64,000 nucleotides of DNA from Eudromia elegans. Lineage: Eukaryota > Chordata > Aves > Tinamiformes > Tinamidae. The notes under the pieces were generated by a model. The model ran no database searches and was not told the origin of the DNA. It was given only the letters and a program-made list of their open reading frames with translations. The stretch is from positions 942,402-1,006,401 of the forward strand of contig PTEX01000024.1 of the NCBI GenBank assembly GCA_003342815.1, in the 5' to 3' direction. This document shows positions 37,301 through 51,117 of this stretch, in pieces. The stretch's first letter is position 1; each line of letters begins with the position of its first letter. Position numbers and translations under genes: made by a program.

Positions 37301-40300
37301 TCTCATTGTTGGCAGTACAACCTCCTTTGCACACAAATAATAATGGTCTGCATTTTTATCTCAGATTTTGGTAGAAAGGGATAGCGTCAGAGACTGCTTG
37401 GTGAGCTGGAAGAGTTCAGGGACCCATGAAAATGAAATAATCTCAGAGTGTCCATGGATGCAAGGCAGCAACCAGGGACCTATCACTCGGCCAATCAAAC
37501 CTATGGAAGCAGCTGTTGTAAGTGTAGCCTTGGCAGTGCTCTGCTTTAGCCTGCCCCTTGCTTCTGTTTCTGCTGAATTCCAGGTGCCTTACATAACTGT
37601 GAGGAAAATGGGAAGCTGGAATCTTTAGGTCGAAGGAGGCTCATGGAAGTAGATGTACTAAACCCTGCTCCAAAACCTGTTGCACATATTTTTGCTCCCT
37701 CTTATCCCAGATGGCAGGTATAGCTCACAACAGAGCTCTTGTCTTAAAGTCAAAGATGCTGATCAGAAAGAGGTTTTTATTTTAAAATCATTTTAAAGTG
37801 ATGGCCCTTTCCAAATGCATGTTGTACCTGTTAGAGCTGTGCCTGGGGAAGCTTGGAGCGTGTGTGTGTGTATTGACTGCCAAGGAAAGCCCAGCACCTG
37901 CAGTATGCCAGGAGAGGACCAGAGGGCTGGCTCAGGTGAGACCTTGTACTGCTGCTGGTTTACAAGATCCAGCCCTCTGGGTTACTCTGCAAGGCAGTAG
38001 CCACGACCGTGCCTCTGGATGTGCAGCGCATCGTCAGCTCCTCTGATGCGGAGAACAAGAATGAAACCGAGATTGAAACAAACTTCCCCAGTCACACTTC
38101 CTCCTTTTTCATCTCTTTGGCACTGTCAAACTTTGTTAGGAATCTCCTGACAAAGTATTGGGGTGAAGGGAAGAGAACACAAGTAGTCAAACTCCTTTCA
38201 GCTCCTGGAAGCAACAGGAAGGTGGCAAAACCTTAGATGTCTTGTTTGGCTCAGCAGCCAGAGCTCTTCCACATGCTCCTGACACAGCACAGCTAGAGCA
38301 GAGGATGAGGAGCTTCCATGGCCTCGGTGCACCTCGGAGGGAACACAGCAAGCACAAAGGGTGCATTTAGCACCTGACCACGCTGGAGATTTAGAGTTGT
38401 CCCTGAGGCTAAATTGTGATAAATTCCATGAAAATCAAGAAAATCTGTGCAGTGATGACCTCTGCCTGATGCTTTGAAAAATGTAGGGCCCTGCCTGGAA
38501 GAGGCACAGAGGGCTGGGGAGAACATGTGAAGTTCCTGGAGATGTGAGTTGTCCATCAGGGAATGAATCGACTGAGCCCAAAAGATCTGGAGGAGAAGCA
38601 GATGTCACTCCGCAGAACTTGTGTTTGCAGGGCAGACAGAGGTAGAAGGCTTGGAAACCATCCTCCTAATCCTTAAACTAGGATTGTTCTGAATCCAGAG
38701 GATGCTTCCCCTGGGAAAGTCAAGGGTTCATACTAGAAGATTTCTTGGTCCATGTAGTGTGGGATCCCCAACCCAAAGTCAGGAGCCCTCACCATGCACT
38801 TCTCATTAAGGATTTAGACTTCTTACCACTAGGTTGGGAATCATTTTAGGCCCCAGTGATCAAGGCCTTGCCTGGGCCTGGAGTGGAGCATAGAGGTCTA
38901 TGTCCCTCATGTGTGCCCACCCAGATGGCCTGAACTCACCAAGGTCTGCCCAGGAATGCCCTGTGAAGGAACTACTCTCTTTATCTATCTTCTTCGTGGG
39001 CACAGACACAAACTCAGCACAAATGGTATATAGGTGAGGCTAGGGATATAGCAGGATGCCTCTTTGCAGCGATAGTGGTCAAGCTTAGTTTTGTGGAAGT
39101 TGGTTACCAACAAGTTAAAACTGTGTGACTAAACTGCACTAGGGAAATCATCTGGTGCTCTTCTGATACCTGCTCTTACTTGGGGTACAGCTTGAAGTAC
39201 AAAAGGCCAGAGGAAGAAAGTAAAAAAAATGATCTGATTCCATTAAAAGACTGGAGCTGGATCATTCTGCTGATGGACATGGTGGTCTCCATCCTCAGTG
39301 CTTAGTGCTATTACCAGAATGTGGTCCATGCACACCAATGGAATTATCCTTTTGTAGCCTGCTTAAGCATGATGGACTGGGTCACCTGAGTATCAGCTGT
39401 TAGGACAACCAAGGTTTGGCAAAGTGGAGGGCAGATCCTATTTTAGCAAAGTGCTATGGAGGCTCATCCGGACTTCTCAGTGCTCCTGCCCTGGCTTCAG
39501 GGTTGTGCAGCAAGCACTAACAAAACTAGAAAGTGCATGGGAAGGAAAACCCCGATTTTGCACTAAAGTGCCTTGTGTGGGCAAGCTCTTTTCTCTGGGA
39601 AAGATTAGGAGTGCCGCGTCTCTCGGCCACGCTGTTAATCTGGTCTCCACGGAAACAGGATGATGCTTGTAGTGACGCACAGCTCTACTGCTGCTCAGCA
39701 GCTGGGTTAGAGGGAGGGTCCGGCCTTGGTCTGCCACCCAAACCTGGTGAGCTTGTCCCTCTGTGGATGCTGATGGTGGGTGGTGCTGGCGCCAGCGTTG
39801 TGCTGCAGGGGTGTTTCGCTAGAGAGCTTTGCAGATTTGTGCCTTCGCACTTCATTCAGCCCCAAAACAGATGCAGATTTTAATGTGATCCCAATTTTAC
39901 TGGTGCTTCTGCATGGGAATGACTCTGTCTCCCTTGAAAATGTGGGAGAACTGTATGTCTATCACCCTCCTGCATTTCCCTGGAGACCGAGGTACCTCCT
40001 TATCCTAGGCCATGTTCAGGAGACCTCTGCCCCAGCGACCACTCACGAGTGGGTGTTCACACAGGTGCTGCAGCCTACGGACAAGGCGTTGGGCAGAATC
40101 AGGAAACTTGCCTCATGCGTAGACAAGTCCAGCCTGGCAATATCCAGCCAATGGCAGCCACTGTAGCAGCGCTAGGGTAGCTTTGCTTTATACCTTGGGA
40201 CCTGCTGCACTGGGGAGAGAGGAAACGCTTCTCTTAGCGATGAATCCCAGATCCTGGCCAGCCTCTAAATGCAAACCCTATGTACTGGTGCGGCCATCAA

Positions 40301-43300
40301 GGCTGGGGGGGAAATGGTGGGCTGCTTGCAAATATTCCTTGTGTCTCTCTGAATCCTGAGTCCCTTTTCATCCTGAACCATTTGTCAGAGGAGTGTGGGT
40401 GAGTACGAGTAGGCAGAGAGGGAGGGATGGGAAGGCTGCATGAATTTGGATAATGAGCATAAGCTATTGAACATAGACCAAAATTGCTGTGGAAGCAAGG
40501 GAAAAAATACTTTCCAATTGAAAGCACTCCATTGCTGCTACCCCATTCTATGCTGGGGAATTAAAGCTGGGCTTGCTTAGCGAGGTGAGCAAAGGCTCCT
40601 CAGCATCTCATGTCTCCTTGTCCTACCCCTTTGCTCTTTCCTCTCTCTGCTGCTTGCTCATTTCTTTTTCTGTGATGCCCAGTTGTGTTTCCTAGTGGAT
40701 AACATCCATGCGGCTGGAATTGCTCCTGCCTCTGGGTCCTTTCAGATGAGTCATGATTTTGAGAATCAAAAATTGAAAAAAGCCAAATGAACCATAGATT
40801 GTTTTTCTTTCTACTTGTCTCCATCTCTCTCTTCCACAGCATCCCACCCTGTCAGCTCATTCCCTGAAGGTAGCTTTAAAGGCTGTGTGGGGCTGCAGTA
40901 ATAGGCACCAGCCAAGTCTTGTAGGGCAAGAGACTAGAACTGGGGACAGTACTCAGGTGGTGCTGGAGGCACTGCTGATTGGTGGGGTGTCTCGCGTCCT
41001 CTTGTCTCTAATACACAGTTCTGGTGCAGCTGGTGGCAAGGCATGTAGTCACTGTGTGCCTCCTGAGAGCCAGGACAACCTCATCTTGTGCTGGTCAGTA
41101 GATGGTCACTGGCATTGGTTACCTGCTCAGCTGTCAGTGCCCTGGGGAGGCCTATGAATAAGTGAGGGCTGTGATTCAGCATCCATCAGAGCAAGAACTG
41201 CCATTTTATGGTGGCTTCAAAGACTAGGCTCTCTTTTGATTTGTTTTTGTTTCATTAAATTTGCAAGGACCCCTCCATGAGCGGGCAGAGGAAGGGGCTC
41301 TCCTGGGACTTGGCGAAGGGTGGTTGCCTGCTTTCATGTTTCTTTCTTCTTCAGTTTGTTGGGTGGATTTTTCTGCTATCTGTCATTGCTGGACAGAAAG
41401 AAAAGTCTAAAAGAAATTGTTTAGGTTGGGCTTGTGGAGATGAATCCAAGTATCTGGTTCTGTTTTGAAGGTAACAGCACTTTTGCATCTGCAAAGGCAG
41501 CAATGGGTCTAATAGGAGACAAGGGATCTGAGCAAAAAAGCACAACTGTGTACGCTTGGAGGCTCCGAGCAGCAAAAGACAGCTTTGTTTTGGCTCAGGT
41601 TACCCAGGTCAGCTCTGCTCATCTGATTCACACTGTGCTTTGGGACGTTATTCCCTGTCATGGTCTTGTAAAACTGCACGGTGCTCCTTCTGCTGAGACG
41701 TACTAAAGTAAAGATAATTTTCTGCGTTCTCCTTGGGGAAAAAAAAAGAGTTTCTGGTATGGAGGAACTTCTTCCAGCTGCAGCATTGAAGCATGCTCTT
41801 GGTGGCATTTTATAAGCTGAAATAATCCTTGACGTTGTCTCTATTGGGTAAGGAGGAGACATGTCCCTTCCTCATACCAGGGTGTAAATGCCTGCAGAGA
41901 GTGATGGTGTAAAACTTGTTGAGCAGAGCAGTCCGTTTACCTGATGATGAGACTATGAAGGTGTCTTGATGGACTTGTGAGGAGGAGGAGAGCGAAGCAC
42001 GAAAGGAGATTGGCCAAGAGAGAAGTGATCAGTAACTGTGAGAGCAGGAATGAGACCTGGGATGCTGTGGGAGATGCTGGTGACTCCACAAAGACCCAAC
42101 CACAGCAGCACCAAGTTCCAAAACCTGCTCAAACCATCAGATTCAGTCCTCCGATATGTCAAAGTGAGTTTGCACCTTGGTAAGCAAGGACACGCTCCCT
42201 TCCCTGGAAGGGATGTGGGAAGCAGCTACAGAGGCGTCCCGTGGACTTCTCGTCGAAGCACAGCCTGTGTGGAGGGCAAAGCTCTCGGCCAGGCCGCCCC
42301 GTGGCTCCCGGCGCTCCTGACAAAGCCACGCTCCTGGGGACAGTCCTTGCCATTCAGGTCTTCTGCTTTTAATTCAACACATTTTTTAAAAAGATAAAAG
42401 AATAAAGAAGAAGAGAGAAAGACAGTATGGTGTATTTCTGTGCATGCTCTCTCCCTCTCCCTGTTCATTCCTTTGAGCCATTTTTAACCCAAGTTAATTC
42501 AGCTGGAAATATTAATAACCCTATAAGGATGCCACCTCCTTGTAATGAAGTGTAAAGGTCACTTCTGCTCAAATCACACAATTCTTTCATTTTGTTCTTG
42601 GCGAGGAACAGCTCCTCTCTTTAATTATTCAGTTTGCTTTTATTCTGCAGTCACTGTTCTCTTGTCTCGAGCGTGCGACACGTCCCCATTATGCAGAGCC
42701 CCGGGGGGCCGGGCGGCACGGCCCGCTGGGTGACTCCGAGTGCTCATGAGCTGGGATCTGGCCAGGCAGCAATCAGGACCTGCCTGGAGCAGGAAGGCAA
42801 GGCTGGATGCAGAGGGGGAGACCCCATTCTGAGAAGGAGTTCCCTGGTGTTGTGTGTCCACCAGCTTTTCTTCAGAGTGTGGGCACTGTAGAAACTGTTA
42901 ATTCTTGGATGAGTTAAATCCTGGGTCATGAGGTGCCACTTGATGATATGAGAAGGAGGGAAACTTCATTTCTGCCCTCTGGCATGAACTTCACATGCCT
43001 ACAGAGCAAGAGGAGAAGCCACACCAGCATGCTACGAGCACGAGTGCTGCTGGCTTGGGCCACGGGGAACTCCAGCACAAAGAGGGGTGATGGATTTGAG
43101 GAAAGCAGTGCTCTGGAGATGATGTGGGGATCACACTCCAGTTCTTCTCGGGCAGGTGCTCGGAAGAGGCCGCTGAGACCCAGCCACAGCTCCCTGTTGC
43201 GCTGAGAGACATTTTGGCTCAGCAGGTCCTGGTGGTCTTTCCCTGCCCGATGCTGGCCGACCCAGGAAGCACCACCAGGAAGGCTCCTGGCAGCCACACA

Positions 43301-43539
43301 GCCTGCTCCCTTCTTCCTCCTCATGCTGAAACAGCTCCCCTGACCCTCCGCCCCAGGACCCCGCTGACACGGGTGGTAGGTGGCCGGTCCTCACCTGGCA
43401 CGGTCCCATCTGCTCCACCACCAGCCTTAGCTTTCCCCATGGTGCATTACATGCAATGAGGGGAAGGGGCTGCCTGGGAGTCTGTGAGTCCCTCTGAGAT
43501 CCTCAGGGGCTGGACAGAGCAATTCCAGGGGCTGAGATG

Positions 43540-43612
43540 ATTATTTAGGACTAATTATCACTGGAGCATTCTAAATAATTAATAATTATAATTAATCTGA
43601 TGGACTCAGGAG
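43540..43612. promoter_or_regulatory. TAAT-rich motif cluster
   Basis: atttaggactaattatcact followed by taaataattaataattataattaatctg within otherwise GC-balanced DNA. Multiple homeodomain-type TAAT cores; function not shown. Confidence 0.2.
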
Positions 43613-45987
43613 AGGCAGAGGAACTTTTGCAGTGGCTGTCACCCTTCCCTCCCTTGAGCACTGCTCCTTCCAGAACTTCCCTGCTGTGTTTTATCTCCCT
43701 GAATGTTTAAATGACTTGAGTGATGTGGGGTTTCCCCTGGTTCCCCGTGGGACTCTTCCTTCTCTGCTCTAATTACAACACCACAGCAACTATTAATACC
43801 CACAAACAAGCACAGGCCCTCGGTTGCTTGGATGAGCTAAGGTTTATATAATCATGTGAAGATTTGAGAAGAGGAAAGCCTTCCACTGTGCACTGCATTA
43901 ATCATTTAGAGGGAGCCTGACTGATGGGTTTTGCATGCATGTAGGGTTGTTTTCTTTCTGCTCGCGCTCCCCATGGAGTCCAGCTGTTGTTGGCTGAGAG
44001 TGGTGTGCTCAGCACCAGCCAAGTCGGCGCTCAAGCCAAGTGATTTCTGCAGACCTGTGCTCATGTTAACCTGGTGCGTGCTGGCTGGCGTGCCAAGTCT
44101 GTGCTCCTCATGGAGAGGCACAGCAGGGCTCTGATGAGAACATGCAAAGGTGTTGCTTCTTCGGCTAGGGTGTATTTGAAGCCCTTAGACGTCTGCCATG
44201 GAAAAGACAGACCTGGCATGGACGTCTCCAATTCACAGCCCGCAGCCTAGGTACAGAGTGATGCAGCACCACTGGCACATCCCCATGGGAAGCTTAATGA
44301 GGACCACAGCACTGACCAGCTCTTTGGCTGAGGTTGGAGATGTCCTCTTCCAAACTGTGCTCATGGCAGGGGGTTGTTCTCTCAGTGCCCCTCTTGGACA
44401 TGGTGTGAGAGCCACAGCATCCTGGTTTACTCAAAGTACCAATTTAAATTTTGAAGTTATATTGTCCGATCATGGGGATTCAGCAGCACCAACTTTGGCA
44501 CAACTAGTTGCACACATAAGTGTACTCCGTGGCATCCATGCTCCCTTTTTTCCTGAGATTGCTTCAGCAAACAGTTAGCAGCACGGCAACGCACAGGGGG
44601 TCAGACCGCAGCAGGTCACCATTTGCCCGCTGTGAAATCCTACCGAAGCAGCTTGGTACCAGCTGACAGGCTTACATGACCTGGAAGCGCCTCTATAAAA
44701 CCTGATGTTAAATGCACACCATTTGTAATCATTCTATAAACCTAAGCGCAGACGGAGCCTGAAATTATGGTGCAGAACAGTCCCTTTCACTTCCTGCCTC
44801 AGTCAAACCGATGACCCTCACATTCGAGGCTCAACAAAGACATAAAATCCACAGGTCAAAAGCTGTAACTGTGCAGAGGTAGGAGAAGGAAAAATAGCCA
44901 TGAGTTTTTAGTTGAAAATCAGAACCGTTTGACTGTGGTTTGGTGGGTGTGATTCTCAGGCTGCATCCCAGGAGGAGTTCGAAGGGTACAGCGGGAGATC
45001 TGCCAGCCCTGCTCCTGCCGTTCCCAATCCAAGTCCATGAGCCTGGCTCCTCGCAACATGATTCTGGGACAGCACAACTTCCAGAAGAGTTAAGAGAAAA
45101 TAACCAGGAGGAATGTGCTGACCATGACGGGAGATGAGTGTGCAAGTGGAGCAGGGGGAGGCTGGCGTGGCAGAAATGCCAGTTTCCAGAGTCATCATGA
45201 AGGCAAACCCAGTGTTCTGCTTGCAGCTGGGGACAGTTTTACTAATGCAGACACTGTGAGTAGAAAGGGACACTATGAAAACAACGATTAGGGTTACAGG
45301 CAGGAATGCTCTGAGTAAGGCAGGTACTAAACCTGTTTGTTTGCAGGCGTCTCTGCTGACACTCGTGCAGCAGGTAATCCTACAGCCACCATATGTTACG
45401 GTGCCTCCCGGCCCCAGCCAGAAGCATTGCAATTAACAAAACTAATGGCAGCGCTTACTCCTGGTCTTGTTTAATACCCCAGACAACTAGTGCAGTAGTA
45501 CCTTGCTCTTCGGCGGATGGTTGGGGTGCAGAATGACAGCCCTCACCTCCGTGCTGAGGCTGAACTCCGGCGTGCGGAGGCCGCTGTAGCTGGAGGGAAC
45601 AGATGGCACCGCCAGACAAATACAAACCGCCCTCCCGCCCCTCCATCCTCGCCCTTCCCTGCTCCTTTCTGCTGCAAACAGAGGCCTTAAGAAGGATTGA
45701 TGGGGCTAGCAACTGCCTCATCCAGGATGGCTCTTTGGGGGATTAATGACCAGTTGTGGGGGAAAGGTTTAATGGTCCGAGGAAATCAGCAGTCTCAAGC
45801 CAGTTTATTAATCAGCTGGGGCTAAGGCCATTATAGCTCTGCTGCTCAGCCTGATGGGGGTGCAGGAGATGAGAGCTGGCAGTGATCCATCCCTGCACAG
45901 CCGCAACCCAAACCGAGCAAGGAGAGCCCTGGAACCCAGCACAGAAACTCTCTGATGGGAGGGAAACAGATCCAGCAGAAAAATACA

Positions 45988-46189
45988 GAGAAAGGGAGCC
46001 CTGCACTCGGTGCAGAAAGGGAGGCATGCACTCGGTGCAGGAACGGAGGCATGCACTCGTTGCAGAAAGGGAGCCATGAATTTATTGCAAGAAGGGAGCC
46101 CTGTGCTCGCTGCAGACAGGGAGCCATGCTCTCACTGCAGGAAGGGAGCCATGCACTCACTGCAGGAAGGGAGCCATGCACTCACTTCA
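45988..46189. repeat. 25-bp minisatellite, about 8 units
   Basis: Unit core ccatgcactcactgcagg followed by aagggag, 25 bases, varying between units (cactcggt, cactcgtt, gctcgct, ctcact). The last two units are nearly identical. Because 25 is not a multiple of 3 the same repeat is read in changing frames, giving open frames on both strands. Confidence 0.93.
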
Positions 46190-48083
46190 TTTTTGCCTGC
46201 AATCCCCTGCAGCTCCAGATCAAGCCCAGTGGCCGAGCAGTGGCTACTAGCCACTAACCCCATGCTATGGACATTTGGGGGACTGTTACTAGGAGAGGAG
46301 ATTTCTTCCTAGGACCAGAGATCAGGTTTCTGCCCTGGCACATGAGAGCTGAAGCTGAAGTCCTTAATATTTTTATCACAGCACGTCGAAGTGCAGAAGC
46401 TATTCTTATTCATACGAATGTCTAATCCTACTCTCATTCCTCCTGAGCTATTGCATTTGCTTTGATTACATTTCCCAGCTGTAGCTAAAATAAATTCTGC
46501 AATACAAAAATCTCCCTTTCCAGTGCAGAAGTCGCTGGAACGAGGAGAGGAGACATTAAGCATGTCCTGTTGGAGACAATGTCCCTCCTCAGGCCCAAGG
46601 AAGGCTTGGCTGTGTCCTGGCTGCCTAACATAGTTCATATGGACCGGCTGCCCGCTGCTCGTATGGAAGAGGGGTAACTGCTGTGTCTAGGCTCTCTGTG
46701 TCCCTGCAGCTGTGTCCCCTACGCAAGATATTCTGGACAAACATCTCTTTCCTACCTCCTTCCTGCGCCAAAGGCACATCAGAGTTCCTTGGAGCTGGCT
46801 TTAGTGTTGGCCAACAGTGTCATTGCTCCTGAGCAGACCAGAAGACATTGGGCTATTCTTTCATTTGACCTCATGTATATGTAGCCATCCTGGCCTTTTT
46901 TTTCTTTTTTTTCCCCACTGATTGGAACTGCTCTTGTCTTCTTTTTGTTGTATCCATTTTTTTTTTTCCAAATGCGGCATGATGGTGAGTGTTTTGGGGC
47001 AGGGATAGTTGTTTTATTTCATATACATGGCATAATAGGGCCATCAAACTCTGTTGAGTATGTACAAAGTGCATTAGTGGAGAGAAACTGAAGATGCATC
47101 TGCTGTTTCCTTCCATTACCTATGTAAAATGAAAATAAAGTCTAACCTTGTTTCCAAATCCTCTTCTTTCCTCTAGAGTAAAGCAGTTTATGCCTGCAGC
47201 AGGACTAGGTGCCTTCTGGTTGTAGACTGCATGGAACAATCCTGGGGCTGTCAGAAATGTTGGAAAGGCAGAGGCAAAGCAGAGAAGACGATGACTCACA
47301 AGAAGTTTCCCTGTCTGTTATGATTTTGCTTTGCTGCACTGTGCTCTCTGGAAGACTTAGGGAGAGATGCTTTTCCCTCAGCTGTGATTTGCTACTATAT
47401 GAATATATTGAGAAGCAGAATATTGAAAAATCTTGAGAAGTTAATGAGAAATGTCTCAATACACTCAGCATATTTCTATTCTGAGCTTTTTAGGATTTGG
47501 TGGTCCAGTGGTACTGCTCAGCAGGGGCACACAGGGGCTTTTAAATCACTCCACAAGAGTCATGACAGTCCTTCTGCTTTTTACTTTAATAGTTTAGTTT
47601 AATAGTGGCCAAGGCACCAACTTCTAAGCTCACTGGCAGACCTAGTCACCCGGCATTGTGCATATTCCTTTTTTAAAGGTGTGACATTTCTAGCTGAATA
47701 AATTCATCCTACAGCTTTTCAGTCTTAACAGTTTACCTTGCCTCTCTCCCCTGACTTGTTGCTCTGGGTTGGGCACTGCTTGGAGCTGGCTGAAGCTCTG
47801 TGAAAGAAAGGTTGATTGCTGAAGAACACTTATGCAAGAGGAGCAATACGAGACCTTCAACGAGGCAGGCAGCACCACTTGTACCTATCATCTTTGAGGT
47901 TTATACTGAACCTCCGGGCAGGGTTTTCATTTTGTGGCCTGGCAGGTTACTGCTGTCATATAACCTCTTTCAGGCCATGGAATATCAGTGGTTAAAATGG
48001 GAAAAGGGTGAGAGTTCAGATTCTGCCTTAGAATTGACTTCTTCCAGTTTTTAGTATGGTAAAAGAGCTTTCACTATGGACTG

Positions 48084-48133
48084 TATGGTCTTGAAACATG
48101 GATTATGGGCGATATGGTCTTGAGACGTGGATT
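48084..48133. repeat. 29-bp local duplication
   Basis: tatggtcttgaaacatgg and tatggtcttgagacgtgg, each followed by att, start 29 bases apart; 2 mismatches over 21 bases. Confidence 0.8.
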
Positions 48134-50269
48134 CTAGTCTGGATGCCTGAAGAGTTGCTATGGGTATTTCTTTGACCAGACTCCATGTCTTTCTGCAGGA
48201 AGAGTGACAAGCATGCAAGGGAACTAGCACTCCCCTCCCAGCTGTGAAGGTTCATCTCAAACTCAGCTCTGACTCAGACATTTTCTCCTGAGGGAAGAGA
48301 AGCCAAGAAACCAAGAAAAGCAGAGTAATGTGAGGGAAGGGGCTGTGTTCCACCTCCCATTTGGGAGGAGGGGAAGGCCTGAAATGATTGCCTTAGGAGG
48401 CAGGGTCAGTAACATTAGAGACACAAATCAGCCCTACAACAATTCTGATGGTTTTCATCAGACTCTCCCTGCAGCCTATTATTCCTGAGTGTGACAAAGC
48501 TATAGTTAAGCTGGCTTGCTGTGTTACTGTCACACACCAGGGACAAGATATCCTCCCTGAGCCTCTCGTGCTGGATACTGATGAAGGAGAGGAAGCTTAG
48601 AGCATTAGAAGTCATATTCTAACCATCACAAAACACAGGTGACTGTAATCTTGTTTGTCCCTGTGTTTTGTGACTGGTCTTGCGAGTTCTCTCTGACATC
48701 TATGGTCTCCATCTCTTGTCTGTAGCAGTAACTTGCTCTTGGAGCCCTATAGACTACCTACAGCGTAGGCATCATCTCCAAATATCACTCAAGGGAACCC
48801 GTTATGTGCCCAATGAGCTTCACATCACTTGTAAGATGGTCCTGAGTCTTCTCCTACACCCCAGGCAGTTGGTTGGTACATCTTGGATGTTGGGCAGATC
48901 AAACAGCAGTGAAGGGTGAGCTGGTCACAGCAGAGATGCTGCAGTTGTGCAGCTGATGGGGTAGGAACCTTCCCTCAGAGGCAACCAGGTGGTTCCGACA
49001 TGCGGCTCCAAAACCATCTGCCTTGAAGCATGGTGTCCTGCACTTAGTAGGGTAGTCAAGAGGCCTGCATTGTCTTAGATAAATGGCTCAGCTTGCAGCA
49101 GTGTGACTTGATGTTCCTGGAGCTGCTAATCCTAATTAACAGCTTTTTCTGAGTCCATTTTAAAGCACTCTAGCAGCCCAAGTGGACTTTAAAGTGAATA
49201 GAAATGACCCCATGGAGAACTCTCTGGAGATGTTGCTATGCCGACCTGTTTAGAGTAACTATTAAGGTTTCAGCTGCTCGCTTCCATCCTGCAGTGTTGT
49301 TATTATCCTACTGGCTGAGATGGTGCTGGAAGCGTACCTGGAATGGAGGACGCCTGACTTCATTTATTTTGCTTGTTTGGAAGATGTGGGAAGAGGCTGA
49401 AGAAACAGGGAGACAGAAGCAAAATCATGCCAGGCAGAAATCCGAAGAATCAGCAACAGGAATAACTGTATAGCAGTACATATGCAGGAATAACCGTATG
49501 GCAGGAATAACTGTGTCCCGGCTGCTTCCTGACATGTGCAGCTGCCTCCTGGCCCAAACGAGCTGCTCTGCTGCCCGGTAACTGCTGCTGTTTCCCCACA
49601 AGGAGCTGCTGCAGCTGGGGTGAGGCGCTTGGGTCACCTTTCTCCAGTGACACAGACCGGAGGAACGGAGACGAGGAAGGTTATGGTGCGGCAGCGGTCG
49701 CACGGACTCAGGGGCCGGGGTGGCAGCACCCAACTTGGGTGATGCAGTGACTGCAGCAGCAAAAGCCTCTGTGTCACTCATGCCTTGTGGAGAAAAGAGG
49801 TGAAACTTGCTAGCCGAGCCTGTTCTCTTTAAATTCCATCTTCCCAAAGCCCATGAATCCAAGGCATTAAGAGAGAGACAAATCACAATGAATATATTTT
49901 AGGAATGTGGAAAGTAACATCTTAATATAGTTTTCTTCTCCTCCCCACTCTTTCCAATCACTGTTACAAGTTTTTAGTGTTTTGGGAGCTGTCAAAGCTT
50001 GAAGCGATGCAGTTTTTGCCAGAGAGGAGAGCAGCTTCGTCCTCGTGAGGACTGGGGACATGGCTCCGGGGAAGGAAGTTGGCAGAGTCCTTCCCCTCCC
50101 ATAGGTGCTGATGGAGCAGGAGAGGCTGGATCGAGACCTGCTGGGAGTGATGGGATGAACCTCTCTGAGGTTTGGACGGAGAAACTGTCTGTTCCAGCAG
50201 ACACAGGAGCACCTTTCTCAGGATGTGTTTTATAAACGGCCTCTGAAGAGTCTCCGGTTGAGAGATTTG

Positions 50270-50600
50270 ATGGTGGAAAAACGCCCTGGAGGCCAACGCG
50301 AAGGCCGGGTCCGTCTGGGCCAGGTCCCGCTCCGGGGCAGCAGGTCCGATTGCTGAGTACAGGGCACAACCTCCCCGGGGCCGTCCCAGACGCAGCTTTG
50401 GCACCCGACTCGTTCCTTGGGTCCTGGCCCTGCTCGCAGCCCTCGCCCCCAGCACCAGGACCTCCCCTGTGCCTCCTGCAGAGAGGCCGGGCGCCCGGGC
50501 TGTGTGAGGCCGAGGGGGCCGCACACGCAGCGCTCGCGCCCGCCGCTGCTCAGTCAGCAGCCCCGTGCCCGCTGCGAGCCGGCTCACTTGGTGCTCTGCA
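50270..50600. promoter_or_regulatory. CpG-rich patch
   Basis: Frequent CG, e.g. gccgggcgcccgggctg and cgcagcgctcgcgcccgccg. No convincing exon or start site. The open frames that cross it on both strands are typical of GC-rich DNA. Confidence 0.3.
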
Positions 50601-51060
50601 GGTGAATGCAGCTACACGGCCTCCTAGCATTGAGGCAGAGGGGCACCGTCCCCTCAGAATGCCCAGGATTGAGCATTTGGAGCGGGGAAGGCTGCTTGGG
50701 CCCCAGGGGTCTGTGACGATGGGAGCCGCAGGGCAGCCATGGCGCCCTGGGCAGGGCCGAGGGGCTCACAGGCCGCATGCGGACACGGAGGACAGGGTCT
50801 GCCGGGAGAGCTGGGGTTTCGGACAGCCTGAGTGTCCCCAGCCTCACTGTCATTCCGAGGGAGAGCAAAAAGGCCCAGATTAACATTGCCCTCCTTGCCC
50901 CCACCTTGCCAGTTTGCAACGGCAGCATGTTCATTGCACGGGAGAGGAGCATCGTCGCTGTGGGCCAGGCGCAGGGCTCGCCTGCTTGGGAAACGCTGAC
51001 CTGAGGTGGCAGAGGCCGCCGCGGGGGGCTTTTGACTCGATATAACCTCGTCTTTCTTAC

Positions 51061-51062
51061 AA

Positions 51063-51099
<37 letters not shown>

Positions 51100-51117
51100 T
51101 AATAATAATAATAATAG
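51061..51117. repeat. (AAT)n microsatellite
   Basis: About 18 triplets with one interruption near 51099 (aatat). Located in otherwise mixed sequence; no gene overlaps it. Confidence 0.95.

Larger units (their letters stand above)
25302..45987. other. Gene-poor interval
   Basis: Apart from the CR1 remnants at 26.66 and 28.27 kb nothing is recognisable. Long frames at 35021-35836 (-) and 36653-37384 (+) are low-complexity, Ser/Pro/Arg/Cys-rich and without domain. Several CG-rich patches (about 28.5, 32.75, 33.6-33.9 and 36.55-36.75 kb) recur. Confidence 0.5.

Noticed and set aside
45808..46312. Regular spaced repeats that could be mistaken for a CRISPR array or a repeat protein
   Set aside because: There are no unique spacers; units follow each other directly at 25 bases. 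It is a minisatellite in vertebrate DNA.
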